Assembly (NCBI GenBank): GCA_937873455.1
Contig: CALMYG010000177.1
Span: 1-60,117, forward strand
Reading direction: 5' to 3'
DNA from: an uncultured Verrucomicrobiota bacterium
GTDB taxonomy: Bacteria > Verrucomicrobiota > Kiritimatiellia > CAIVKH01
DNA length: 60,117 nt
Under the pieces are notes generated by a model that was not told the DNA's origin, did not search any database, and was given only the letters and a program-made list of their open reading frames with translations. Positions 25,924 to 34,211 of the stretch are shown piece by piece. How positions within the stretch are numbered: position 1 is the first letter of the stretch; each line of letters opens with the position of its first letter. The translations under genes and the position numbers were made by a program.

Positions 25924-26259
25924 ATGAAGCGCCCTCCAAAGACGCATGACCGGGCGAGGACCGTTCGTATGGCCCGCATGTTTCAACTGCTCGGGGATCC
26001 AACCCGCCTGTCCCTCGTGCTGGGTTGCCTGGAGAAACCCAGGGCTGTTTCTGATCTCGCTGAACGGGCGGGGTTATCACTTCCCCTCGCCAGTCATCAT
26101 CTGCGCCTATTGCGCACGGCGGGACTGGTTGAAGCCGACCGGAACGGCCGTCAGGTGTTTTACCGGCCCGCCGATGAGCACATCCGCCACATGCTAACCG
26201 ATATCACCGATCACGCCGACCACTGTCTGTACCCAACAACAAGAAGGAGAACACCATGA
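25924..26259 (+). CDS. smtB: SmtB/CzrA-type ArsR-family zinc-sensing repressor
   Basis: A 111-residue winged-helix repressor: FQLLGDPTRLSLVLGCL, then the recognition region VSDLAERAGLSLPLASHHLRLLRTAGLVEADRNGRQVFYRP. The last helix has DEHIRHMLTDITDHADH, which fits the zinc alpha5 site DxH-x10-HxxE/H of SmtB and CzrA, with His in the last place. The alpha3N ELCVCDL cysteine site of ArsR/CadC is absent (AVSDL instead). It should release DNA when zinc binds. It overlaps the metallothionein gene by four bases. Confidence 0.9.
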   Translation: MKRPPKTHDRARTVRMARMFQLLGDPTRLSLVLGCLEKPRAVSDLAERAGLSLPLASHHLRLLRTAGLVEADRNGRQVFYRPADEHIRHMLTDITDHADHCLYPTTRRRTP

Positions 26260-26405
26260 AGACCAAATGCGCCTGTCCCGCCTGCGTGTGCAAGGTGGAC
26301 GAAAAAACCGCGATCAAGAAAAACGGCAAGCTTTATTGCAGTCCGCACTGCGCCGACGGTCACAAGACCCACAAGGGCTGTGATCACGCCGGTTGCAAGT
26401 GCTAA
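26256..26405 (+). CDS. smtA: Bacterial metallothionein (SmtA/BmtA family)
   Basis: 49 residues with CACPACVCKVDEK, LYCSPHCADGH and a C-terminal GCDHAGCKC; the order of Cys and His matches cyanobacterial SmtA (CACPHCLC...YCSEVCANG...GCGHAGCGC). Nine cysteines and four histidines could hold a Zn4 cluster. AAGAAGGAG precedes the ATG. It is co-transcribed with the SmtB-like repressor, the classical zinc-induced smt pair but in one operon here and not divergent as in Synechococcus. Confidence 0.93.
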   Translation: MKTKCACPACVCKVDEKTAIKKNGKLYCSPHCADGHKTHKGCDHAGCKC

Positions 26406-26429
26406 TTCACACTCGCAACAACTCGCACT

Positions 26430-26459
26430 CATCGGGCCGATCTCATGGTCGCCCCGATG
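26430..26459 (+). terminator. Hairpin after metallothionein
   Basis: CATCGGGCCGA pairs with TCGCCCCGATG (11 positions, one mismatch) around an eight-base loop, 25 bases after the stop of the metallothionein gene. The following bases are only moderately T-rich. Confidence 0.55.
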
Positions 26460-26559
26460 ATCGTGTGTTTCTATGTCCCTCTACTGCCTACACGCGCTTC
26501 CGGCCTCTCGCCCAAGGATTTGATTAAACGGAGTGCGCCGGGCGGTTTATTGTATAGGC

Positions 26560-29160
26560 ATGAAATGGCTCACACCGGTTTTATTGCTCGGCCCAATATT
26601 TTGCTTTGCGCAAATCCCATCCCGCATACCGAATACCTCGTTGAATCTGCCGCCATCCCTGCCGCTCGGTGAATACGCGTTGGTGGATGCCACGCCCGGC
26701 GGTGGATTCTCAAGCGGACCCGTTCACCTGACCGCGCCTCCCGGGGTGACCAACGAGGTGTATGTCGTCGAACAGGCCGGGATCATTCGCCGCATCGCCA
26801 ACTGGTCCACTCCGCCCCGATCAACGAATGTTTTTCTGAATATCACCAACCGGGTGAAAAACGCCCACGGCGAGGAGGGATTGCTCGGCCTCGCCTTTCA
26901 CCCGAATTACGCCACCAACGGATGGCTCTTTGTGTTTTACACCATTGAATCAGGCGCGCCGGATCACTGGCGGCATGATGATGTCCTTTCCCGCTTCACC
27001 CGCGACCCCAACAACCCGACCATCGCCGACCCGAATTCTGAAGTGATTCTGTTCCGCCAATCCAACGACATGTGGGGCGTGAACCACAACGCCGGCGATT
27101 TGCATTTCGGGCCGGATGGCTATCTTTACCTTTCCCTCGGCGACAGCGGCTATGACCTGCAATCGCAAATCATCGATGGGGGATTCTTCGGCGGCGTGAT
27201 CCGGATCGATGTCGATGAGCGCCCGGAAAATCTGCCCCCCCAACCCCACACCCACCCCCTGGGTCCCTACCGCGTTCCCGCCGACAACCCGTTCGTCGGA
27301 GCAACCCACTTCAATGGCTTGGCCATCAACACCAACACCCTGCGCATGGAATTCTTCGCCACCGGTTTGCGCAATCCCTGGCGGATGTCGGTCGACCCAC
27401 TGACCGGCGAGGTTATTCTCGGCGATGTCGGCGGTGGCGCATGGGAAGAAGTCAACCTGATCGTTCCCGGCGGCAATTACGGTTGGCCCTATCGTGAAGG
27501 CCCCGATCCACATCAAGGCACGCCACCGCCCGGCGCGGTCTTCGTCGACCCGATTTACGCCTACGGACGCTCTGACGGACTCTCGGTCATTGGCGGTTTT
27601 ATCTATCGCGGAACCTCGCTGCCTGAGTTGGTAGGCAATTACATCTTCACCGACTGGTCGCACAGCCGGCTCTACGCCCTCATCCCCAACGGCACCAACC
27701 CGGTAACGCCAATCCAGTTGAATGCTTCTGGATTTGGATTCGGCCCCTCCTCCATCGCCCCCGACCCGTCCAACGGCGACATCCTCGTCACCCGCAACGG
27801 TTGGTACACCAGCATCGAGCGCCTGGTGCGCAGCGCGGGCGGGCCAACGAATACCATTCCCCCATGGCTTTCGTCGTCCGGCGCATTCGCCGACCTCGCC
27901 ACCCTGACGCCAGAAGCCGGGATCGTCCCCTACGAGCTCAACCTGCCCTTCTGGTCCGACGGTGCCATCAAGTCCCGCTGGGTCAGCCTCCCCGACACCA
28001 ACCATGTCTTCGGCCTCACCGCGCAGGGCCCCTGGATCGCCCCTTCCGGTTCGGTGTGGATCAAACATTTTGATCTCGAGATGACCAACGGCGTGCCCAC
28101 CTCGCGCCGCCGCATCGAAACGCGTTTTATCGTGCGCACCGGCAACGGCGCGTACGGGTTGAGTTACCGTTGGAACGAAGCGCAGACCGATGCCGAACTG
28201 GTCGATGAAGCGGGCGTATCGGTGCCGGTCACGATCGAAGAAGATGGCCAACCGGTGACCTTCAACTGGCATTTCCCCGCGCGGGCTGAATGCCTGTCCT
28301 GCCACACTCCGCAAGCCGGACATGCCCTTGGATTTTCCACCGACCAATGGAACCGCGACCGCGTGTACGGCTCGGTCACCGCCAACCAGATCGTCGCCTT
28401 CGCCCAGATGGGATATGGGGATGCGCCCCCCGAACCGGCCGTCGCCTGGCCGCGCCTCGTCCGTCCCGACGAAGAGGATGTCGCGATCGGCTTCCGCGCC
28501 CGTTCCTACCTGCAAGCCAACTGCGTGTATTGTCACGGGGGCGGTGGCGTCGCCCGTTGGGATGCCCGCTGGTGGGCGGAGCTTGAACACGCCGGCATCA
28601 TCGATGGCGACATCAACCGCATCCTCGACGATCCCACCGACCGGATCATTGTGCGCGGAGATCACGCCCGCTCCATGCTCCTCAACCGGATTGATCGTCG
28701 CGGCGCGCACCAGATGCCCCCGCTCGCCTCCGAGCGCATCGACACCCAGGCCGTCGCGCTCATTTCCGCCTGGATCACGTCATTGGCCGGCTACCAAACC
28801 TACGACGAATGGGCGGCCACGGAACTGATCGGGCAACCGCCCGCCGAACGCGCCCGCACCGCCGACCCGGATGCCGACGGCATGACCAACGAAGACGAGT
28901 GGCGCTTGCGACGGAATCCACTCGACCCGACCGATGCCTGGGTGATGGAAATGCCCGAGCCGGGACGTGTTCGCTTCGAACGCCCGGCGGGCCTGCCGGC
29001 GTTTATCCAACACACCGTGGATTTGCTTCAACCCGACTGGCGTATCGTCGATCACCCCGACAACACCTGGCACGTCGCCGCCTCCAACACCCTCAACGAA
29101 GTGCTGCTCATCGAAAACGCCCCGCAAGGCCACTACCGCCTCACCGCTCAACCCGATTGA
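26560..29160 (+). CDS. PQQ-type sugar dehydrogenase fused to diheme cytochrome module
   Basis: 866 residues from the ATG that opens a signal peptide (MKWLTPVLLLGPIFCFA); a GTG nine codons upstream is less likely. About 40-420 form a six-bladed propeller of the glucose/sorbosone dehydrogenase family (GLLGLAFHPNY, MWGVNHNAGDLHFGPDGYLYLSLGD, TGLRNPWRMSVDP, GGNYGWPYREG). About 430-750 match the SO2930-type c-type cytochrome domain, with CLSCH and CVYCH heme sites and a DQMPPLAS-like methionine region. A DPDADGMTNEDEW calcium-loop motif and a short C-terminal domain follow. A periplasmic or extracellular quinoprotein passing electrons to its own hemes is inferred. Confidence 0.85.
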   Translation: MKWLTPVLLLGPIFCFAQIPSRIPNTSLNLPPSLPLGEYALVDATPGGGFSSGPVHLTAPPGVTNEVYVVEQAGIIRRIANWSTPPRSTNVFLNITNRVKNAHGEEGLLGLAFHPNYATNGWLFVFYTIESGAPDHWRHDDVLSRFTRDPNNPTIADPNSEVILFRQSNDMWGVNHNAGDLHFGPDGYLYLSLGDSGYDLQSQIIDGGFFGGVIRIDVDERPENLPPQPHTHPLGPYRVPADNPFVGATHFNGLAINTNTLRMEFFATGLRNPWRMSVDPLTGEVILGDVGGGAWEEVNLIVPGGNYGWPYREGPDPHQGTPPPGAVFVDPIYAYGRSDGLSVIGGFIYRGTSLPELVGNYIFTDWSHSRLYALIPNGTNPVTPIQLNASGFGFGPSSIAPDPSNGDILVTRNGWYTSIERLVRSAGGPTNTIPPWLSSSGAFADLATLTPEAGIVPYELNLPFWSDGAIKSRWVSLPDTNHVFGLTAQGPWIAPSGSVWIKHFDLEMTNGVPTSRRRIETRFIVRTGNGAYGLSYRWNEAQTDAELVDEAGVSVPVTIEEDGQPVTFNWHFPARAECLSCHTPQAGHALGFSTDQWNRDRVYGSVTANQIVAFAQMGYGDAPPEPAVAWPRLVRPDEEDVAIGFRARSYLQANCVYCHGGGGVARWDARWWAELEHAGIIDGDINRILDDPTDRIIVRGDHARSMLLNRIDRRGAHQMPPLASERIDTQAVALISAWITSLAGYQTYDEWAATELIGQPPAERARTADPDADGMTNEDEWRLRRNPLDPTDAWVMEMPEPGRVRFERPAGLPAFIQHTVDLLQPDWRIVDHPDNTWHVAASNTLNEVLLIENAPQGHYRLTAQPD

Positions 29161-29264
29161 TTCGCCCTCGCCAACCATCGGCCGGTTACGAATTCATCCG
29201 TGGGCCTACTATTATCGGGTGCGGGATGAGGACACAGAGATTGCTTCTCTGGCACGTCGTTGAC

Positions 29265-29311
29265 TTCCAAACATTGGAACTTTTTCGACGTGCGTTTTCC
29301 AATGATTGGAA
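29265..29311. repeat. Twin palindromes TTCCAA-N3-TTGGAA
   Basis: Two perfect inverted repeats, TTCCAAACATTGGAA (29265-29279) and TTCCAATGATTGGAA (29297-29311), start 32 bases apart, about three helical turns, and are each followed by an ACTT...CGAC stretch. They lie between two convergent genes, where no promoter is expected for either. The rest of 29161-29336 shows no gene or promoter. Confidence 0.75.
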
Positions 29312-29336
29312 CTTCCGACAAAAGTCTTTTTCTCTG

Positions 29337-30545
29337 TCATGGCGCGCGCAGAAGGGTCACCGTGCGCCAGAGCCATTCCATCGGGCCATACCGGTGGGCC
29401 TTCATCCAGACCTGGCTCAACACAACTTGTCCGGCAAAGAAAAGTACGCTCAGAGGGATCTGAATGGCGCGTGGAATATTTCCCCAAAGACCGAAGCCGT
29501 ACCCATAGAATATCGTGGTCCAGAAGAGGGATTGCAGCAGGTAGTTGGTCAATGCCATGCGCCCGACCGGGGCGAGGAATCGCAGGCGATCGGCATGGCG
29601 CGTGACGATGGCGAGATATGCCAGGGCCAGCCCGATACTCCCGGCCAGATAAAGTGCCAGCCCCAGCACGAGGCGGCCGTCAGGCAGCGCGAAATGCGCG
29701 CCACGCATAAGCGGCGTGGCCAGGAAGGCGGCCGGCAAACCAACCGCCATCCCCCACCCCGCCCAACGCCTGAGCCGTTGAGCATGCTGGTGGGGATTTT
29801 CCATGATCCCGGATTCAATCAGCCAGCGTCCAAACAGGAAAAAGCCGAGCACCATGGGTATCCAGAAGAATGAAAAATCGGCGAAGAGCACGCCGGCATC
29901 CCGCAACCGTTGCCCGACATTGTCGCGAAAAACGCCGTGTTGATGCACCCGCTCGCCCTCATCAATGCGCGCCAGCAAGGCAGCATAATCCGCTTGCATC
30001 GCCGCCACGGCCTCCAGCCGGATCTCATGGTCCTCCGGTAAAACATGGAACAGCGCGGCGGACAAACCCGTGAATAGCAACGGGAGCATCCAACAGGCGA
30101 TCGCCCACTTGTAAAGACGCCGGGTGGGAGTATTCCGGAAGAGAAGCACCATCAGCAACGCGACCAGCGCATACATGAGCAGGATGTCGCCGGACCAGAT
30201 GAAGGCGATATGCAGCAGGCCAAACAGCGCCAAAGCCAGCAGGCGGCGCAGGTACATGCCAGCAAACCGCCGGCCGGCCGCCCGGGCACGACCCGTCATG
30301 ATGGCAAAGCCCATACCGAAAAGCATAGAAAACAGGGGGAAGAATTTACTTTCGGCCAGCCAGACGATCACACGCCCGACCACCATATCCACCCCCTGCA
30401 AATCGGCCTCGCTCCCCAGCAGCATGGCCTGGGTGGACCGGCTGAACCATTCGAAGTTGACCAGCAGTATGCCGAACAAGGCAAAACCGCGCAGCACATC
30501 GAGGTGCTGCAAACGTTTTTCTGTTCCATCTGCTTGCAGATTCAT
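29337..30545 (-). CDS. DUF418 family polytopic membrane protein
   Basis: 402 residues with about ten membrane segments. It starts RLQHLDVLRGFALFGILLVN, has FFPLFSMLFGMGFA, and ends with TNYLLQSLFWTTIFYGYGFGLWG and VLSQVWMKAHRYGPMEWLWRTVT, all hallmarks of the DUF418 (YeiB/acyltransferase-3-like) family, whose function is unknown. The upstream in-frame start at 30584 was rejected because the conserved N-terminus begins at residue 14. No ribosome binding site is obvious. Gap 30546-30826 on its upstream side holds a few GC-rich inverted repeats and no recognisable promoter. Confidence 0.85.
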   Translation of the reverse strand: MNLQADGTEKRLQHLDVLRGFALFGILLVNFEWFSRSTQAMLLGSEADLQGVDMVVGRVIVWLAESKFFPLFSMLFGMGFAIMTGRARAAGRRFAGMYLRRLLALALFGLLHIAFIWSGDILLMYALVALLMVLLFRNTPTRRLYKWAIACWMLPLLFTGLSAALFHVLPEDHEIRLEAVAAMQADYAALLARIDEGERVHQHGVFRDNVGQRLRDAGVLFADFSFFWIPMVLGFFLFGRWLIESGIMENPHQHAQRLRRWAGWGMAVGLPAAFLATPLMRGAHFALPDGRLVLGLALYLAGSIGLALAYLAIVTRHADRLRFLAPVGRMALTNYLLQSLFWTTIFYGYGFGLWGNIPRAIQIPLSVLFFAGQVVLSQVWMKAHRYGPMEWLWRTVTLLRAP

Positions 30546-30826
30546 GACGCCGGTACTTAAGCACGCCCGGTCGCCGTGTGGCAATCAAAGACGTTTTCGG
30601 TTTAGGCGGAGGAAAAAGCCATGGGGCAACGCGGACAGAGAACAGATTTCAGTTCCCCCCGGAGCGACCCGGCTTCCCGGGCCTTCGCTTCTGCCCCACC
30701 ATACATTCTATGTCCCTCTACTCCTCCTCTACTCCCCTCTCGATACTCGCCGCCTCCTGGAAATTCCCTCGCGACCTGGACGGCATTAATCCTCAGGTTC
30801 TCTCGCCATCCGTACGCCTATGATTC

Positions 30827-31228
30827 TTACCTATTGTCTTCCGAAGCGACCGCGCCTTTCACCAGGTGATGGATACGTTCCAGGTATATGCGCCCGTTAT
30901 GCCTGACGCGTTCATCATCGAGCGTTTCCGATCCAAGGTGCACCTCCTCCAGCGCGCCGGCGGCGTTCTCGAGCGCATCACGCAACACCTCCAGAGCGAC
31001 CTCCAGCGTGTAGGTCAGCCGATGCACTTCGATCAAATCCTCCGGAGTCATGGCTTCCTTGGCGAGGATCTCCGCCAGTTTACCACTATATGTGGATAAA
31101 TTATCTCGTGCCTCTTCGGCGGTTTCCGATGGCCGGGCCTTGAAATGAGCCGGCTTTTCCGGGATTTCGGCCAATGCCCCAACAACAAGGACACTACTCA
31201 TCAGCAAAAGAACTGTTTTGATTTTCAT
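30827..31228 (-). CDS. Small periplasmic protein, DUF6746-like
   Basis: 133 residues with a signal peptide (about 1-20) and a helical mature part: PAHFKARPSETAEEARDNLSTYSGKLAEILAKEAMTPEDLIEVHRLTYTLEVALEVL. This resembles what I remember as DUF6746, found beside TonB receptors and metal proteins; the name is from memory. AAAAGGAG precedes the ATG, and it lies 17 bases after the TonB receptor stop, so it is the second gene of that operon. The conserved His and Glu might bind metal (inference). Confidence 0.65.
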   Translation of the reverse strand: MKIKTVLLLMSSVLVVGALAEIPEKPAHFKARPSETAEEARDNLSTYSGKLAEILAKEAMTPEDLIEVHRLTYTLEVALEVLRDALENAAGALEEVHLGSETLDDERVRHNGRIYLERIHHLVKGAVASEDNR

Positions 31229-31245
31229 GATGGGTTCAGCTCCTT

Positions 31246-33243
31246 TTAAAACTCTGCCTTGGCGCTTACGTAAAAAGTCCGGGGCATTCGTGGACCGTAC
31301 ACATAGCCGGCGTCCCGTTCGGGACCTTGATCAAGGTCATCCTGGTATTCGTCGGTGATGTTCTTGACGCCGAGGGTCCAGCGCAGGCCGACGATACGAC
31401 GGGATACGCTGGCGTCCCACGTCAGAAAGGATTCGGTGGTTTTAAGAACATCTTCCTCGATAAATCCGGCATAGTGCGGCACCTGCATCGGGCCGGTGTA
31501 TTTCGCACCAACAAAAACATCGATCAAGCGCGGGTTCTGCCAGGTAACCTTGAGCACAGCATAGTCGTCCGGGGTGCGGAAATAATCCCGGCTGCCGAAA
31601 TCCTCGTCCGGATCGGCATAGCGAGCCTTTTGATGGACATAACCGAGCACGACTTCAAACACGTCGGGGATTTGGTAACCGACGTTAAACTCCGCCCCGT
31701 ATACCTCCGCCCCGCCCCGGTTCAATCGGGTGAATTCGAAGTCGGGCGTCGCCGGATTGTCGGTGTTTTCCAGAGCAAACGCATTTTTTAACTCGGTGTA
31801 GAACAACGTCGTCTCGAACAGGGCCCGGCCGCCGGCCAGCTCCGGAGTCCACTCCATACCGAGGCTATAACTGCGGGAGCGCTCTTCCTCGAGTTCGGGA
31901 TCGTTGCGGATCACCTGGCCCTCGCCGCCGACCTGGGTGATGTGCAGGTCTTCATCAAAGACCTGCGGCGCACGAAATCCTTCGGCGTAGGAGGCCCGCA
32001 CGGAGACATCGTGGTCGGGTGACCACTTTAAGGCCATGCGCGGGGATAGAATGGGGTCGTTGATTTCCGAATGTTTGTCCACACGGGCGCCGAGAATCAG
32101 GTTGATGGTGTCGGCAAAGCGCCAATCGTCCTGAACAAACAACCCGGCATTGTCATAGGTTTCATCGGTAATTCGGTTATAAGCGGGCTGCCGGTCTTCC
32201 AGCTTTTCGTGCTGGTATTGCGCGCCCCAGCTTACGGTATGGGCATCGAGGTAGTGGTTGAATTGGGAATCCAGCACATACACCGGATTTTTTGAGGAAC
32301 CGAAGGCGTTGGGGTCCTGTCCGGATCCGTAGTACGAATCGCGCTCGGTCAGGGCAAACGAGGCGGTAAGCCGGTAGTCAAATTTCAAGGAAGGCGCATG
32401 CGACCAGGACAAACCGCCGACATCCCGCGTGGCTTGGACCGACTCGGCGACTTCCGCCTGGAATTCCGGAAGGTCGAGCCGGTCGCCGCCCCGGCGGTCT
32501 TCAAACGTGCGGGTATAATGCATCACGACATCCGCTTCTTCGGTTATCGATTGCCGCAAACGAAATCCAAACGCTTCCAATTGCCGTTCGGTCAAATCGG
32601 AAAATCCGTCGCCGTCACGATCATATGCATCCTGTTCAAGCATTTGCCCAAACACGGTAAAACGGGTGGCGCCGTTGGATGAAACCACGCCGCCCAGTGC
32701 ACTCACGTTGACCGAGCCGGCGCCATCCACATCCATGTAAGTCGCCTCCACCTCGCCGCCCGACTCGCGCGGATCGCGCGAAATGATGTTGACCACGCCA
32801 GCCACCGCCCCGGGGCCGTAGAGGGCCGATCCGCCGCCCTTGACGATCTCAATCCGTTCGATCATGCGGGTGGGTATCTGCTCGATACCATACACGGCGG
32901 CCAAGGAGGACATTAAGGGCTGGCCGTCGATAAGAATTTGTGAGTAGGCCCCATCCAAACCGAGCAGCCGCATCTGGTTGAACCCGCAATTTTGGCAATT
33001 GTTTTCCACCCGCACGCCACTGGTGAATTCCACGGCATCGGCCAGCGTCAGCGCGGACAGGTTTTCAATATCGACGCGCCGAATCAACTCCGTGCGCACC
33101 GGCGCTTCGGATAACGGCTTTTCGGTGCGGGTTCCCGTCACGACTACATCTTCGAGAACAACCGTCCGGCCTTGGTCCTGCGCATGCACCATCACCGCCA
33201 TGGCACCAACTGCGCCCGCTACGATCACCATACTTTTTTTCAT
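31246..33243 (-). CDS. TonB-dependent receptor with NCQNCG plug motif
   Basis: 665 residues: signal peptide (about 1-21), TonB-box-like VVLEDVVVTGTRTEKPL, a plug domain with VRVENNCQNCGFNQMRLLGLDGAYSQILIDGQPL and ERIEIVKGGGSALYGPGAVAGVVNIISR, and a barrel with SVRASYAEGFRAPQVFDEDLHI, ending RTFYVSAKAEF. The CxxCG pair in the plug is shared by a large subgroup of CirA/BtuB-like receptors and could bind metal or form a disulfide. The substrate is not assigned. It is the first gene of a pair with the DUF6746-like protein. Confidence 0.9.
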   Translation of the reverse strand: MKKSMVIVAGAVGAMAVMVHAQDQGRTVVLEDVVVTGTRTEKPLSEAPVRTELIRRVDIENLSALTLADAVEFTSGVRVENNCQNCGFNQMRLLGLDGAYSQILIDGQPLMSSLAAVYGIEQIPTRMIERIEIVKGGGSALYGPGAVAGVVNIISRDPRESGGEVEATYMDVDGAGSVNVSALGGVVSSNGATRFTVFGQMLEQDAYDRDGDGFSDLTERQLEAFGFRLRQSITEEADVVMHYTRTFEDRRGGDRLDLPEFQAEVAESVQATRDVGGLSWSHAPSLKFDYRLTASFALTERDSYYGSGQDPNAFGSSKNPVYVLDSQFNHYLDAHTVSWGAQYQHEKLEDRQPAYNRITDETYDNAGLFVQDDWRFADTINLILGARVDKHSEINDPILSPRMALKWSPDHDVSVRASYAEGFRAPQVFDEDLHITQVGGEGQVIRNDPELEEERSRSYSLGMEWTPELAGGRALFETTLFYTELKNAFALENTDNPATPDFEFTRLNRGGAEVYGAEFNVGYQIPDVFEVVLGYVHQKARYADPDEDFGSRDYFRTPDDYAVLKVTWQNPRLIDVFVGAKYTGPMQVPHYAGFIEEDVLKTTESFLTWDASVSRRIVGLRWTLGVKNITDEYQDDLDQGPERDAGYVYGPRMPRTFYVSAKAEF

Positions 33244-33565
33244 ACTACAGATTCCCTCTCAATTGATAAACATCTCGCAACAGAGATAACATAACCATAC
33301 ACCCGTTTGCTATGTCAATCATTCGTTTTATATGTTTTGGGTATCGACACGAAAAGCGGGAGGCCGGGGCTTTTGCCGAGTGGAGACATCGTTCCAGCGG
33401 GAAATCGTTCCTTGTTCCCGTGAATGATGATCCTGGCCGATGTCGATCAAGCGAAGGCGGGAAAAATTTGTGGCACTGGGGAGAAGACGAACCAAGACAG
33501 ATATCCCGCGTTGCGGCAAGATAACAGACAAATCAAAAACCGTGGATTATCCTGCTTGACGCCGC
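33244..33565. other. Intergenic region with receptor promoter
   Basis: On the minus strand, TTGACA (33313-33318) is followed after 18 to 19 bases by TTATGT/TATGTT (about 33288-33294), a likely promoter for the TonB receptor with a leader of about 40 bases containing GAGAGGGA. Bases 33320-33560 contain no gene I can support; short imperfect TTCC-N3-GGAA-like repeats occur near 33390. Confidence 0.45.
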
Positions 33566-33593
33566 TTGACATACCAATCGCCCGTTATACAAT
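33566..33593 (+). promoter_or_regulatory. Near-consensus promoter giving a leaderless DUF2023 mRNA
   Basis: TTGACA and TACAAT are separated by 16 bases, and the -10 element ends six bases before the ATG at 33600. Transcription should begin at the start codon itself, and no ribosome binding site exists. This is the clearest leaderless arrangement in the window. Confidence 0.65.
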
Positions 33594-33599
33594 ACGGGC

Positions 33600-34001
33600 A
33601 TGGATGTATTTTACCACCTTTTATACGAGCATAGCCGCGGTTTGCGTGACTTGGCCCTTTATACGATCCTTCCCGACCAGCAAGGGGTCGTTGAAGAAGA
33701 ATGCCTTCGCGAGGGGGTGGCGTATTGGCTCCGCCCAATCGAGGATGGACGAATCAATGTTTATTTTGGTCATCCGTCCTGCGTTGATGTGGTCAAATCG
33801 TTCGGGGGATGTCCGCACTGCAAACTGACTCCGGAACAAGATTTCATGCTCGGCATCATGCTGGGATATGACCGTACGCGACAGTGCGAGCGCTATCTCG
33901 GACGGCAACGCCAATGCCTGGAGCAACGGCAGGTTTGCCCGGTCAATCAGGCTCCGGTTCACTGCATCCGGGAGCCCGATGCCGAGCACTCGCTGGTATA
34001 A
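33600..34001 (+). CDS. DUF2023 family protein
   Basis: 133 residues beginning MDVFYHLLYEHSRGLRDLALYTI, with INVYFGHPSCVDVVKSFG and LTPEQDFMLGIMLGYDRTRQCERYL, which fit DUF2023, a short family of unknown function common in anaerobes and often near flavodoxin or ferredoxin genes. The C-terminal 35 residues beyond the conserved core are Cys/Gln-rich and not typical. It is convergent with a ferredoxin gene; the two stops are ten bases apart. Confidence 0.75.
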   Translation: MDVFYHLLYEHSRGLRDLALYTILPDQQGVVEEECLREGVAYWLRPIEDGRINVYFGHPSCVDVVKSFGGCPHCKLTPEQDFMLGIMLGYDRTRQCERYLGRQRQCLEQRQVCPVNQAPVHCIREPDAEHSLV

Positions 34002-34002
34002 T

Positions 34003-34022
34003 CCGCAAACTTATTTGTGCGG
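34003..34022. terminator. Short hairpin shared by convergent DUF2023 and ferredoxin genes
   Basis: CCGCA and TGCGG form a five-pair stem around an AT-rich loop spanning the space between the two stop codons and reaching into the ferredoxin 3' end. It may act in both directions. Confidence 0.35.
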
Positions 34023-34211
34023 AATATGAATGATGGCGCCGGCTTCCGGGCACACCGGAATGCAACGCGGACCGCCCATCACATCCGAACAATCGTTGCA
34101 AGCGGTACTCTTAATCTTGTACACCGGCTCGGCTTTCTCAATAGCTTTCACCGGACAAACCGGTCGGCATGCGTCACAAGCGGTACAACGGTCCGTAATA
34201 CTAAATGACAT
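34011..34211 (-). CDS. 2[4Fe-4S] ferredoxin
   Basis: 66 residues with CTACDACRPVCP (first cluster) and CNDCSDVMGGPRCIPVCP (C-x2-C-x8-C-x3-C), giving eight cysteines for two 4Fe-4S clusters in the Chromatium (Alvin)-type spacing. It is a small low-potential electron carrier. AAGGAG lies seven bases before the ATG. It faces the DUF2023 gene, a plausible redox neighbour. Confidence 0.93.
   Translation of the reverse strand: MSFSITDRCTACDACRPVCPVKAIEKAEPVYKIKSTACNDCSDVMGGPRCIPVCPEAGAIIHIPHK

Noticed and set aside
26950..28710. 586-codon minus-strand open frame opposite the sugar dehydrogenase
   Set aside because: Length comes from GC-rich third positions of the real gene; no recognisable motif or start signal.
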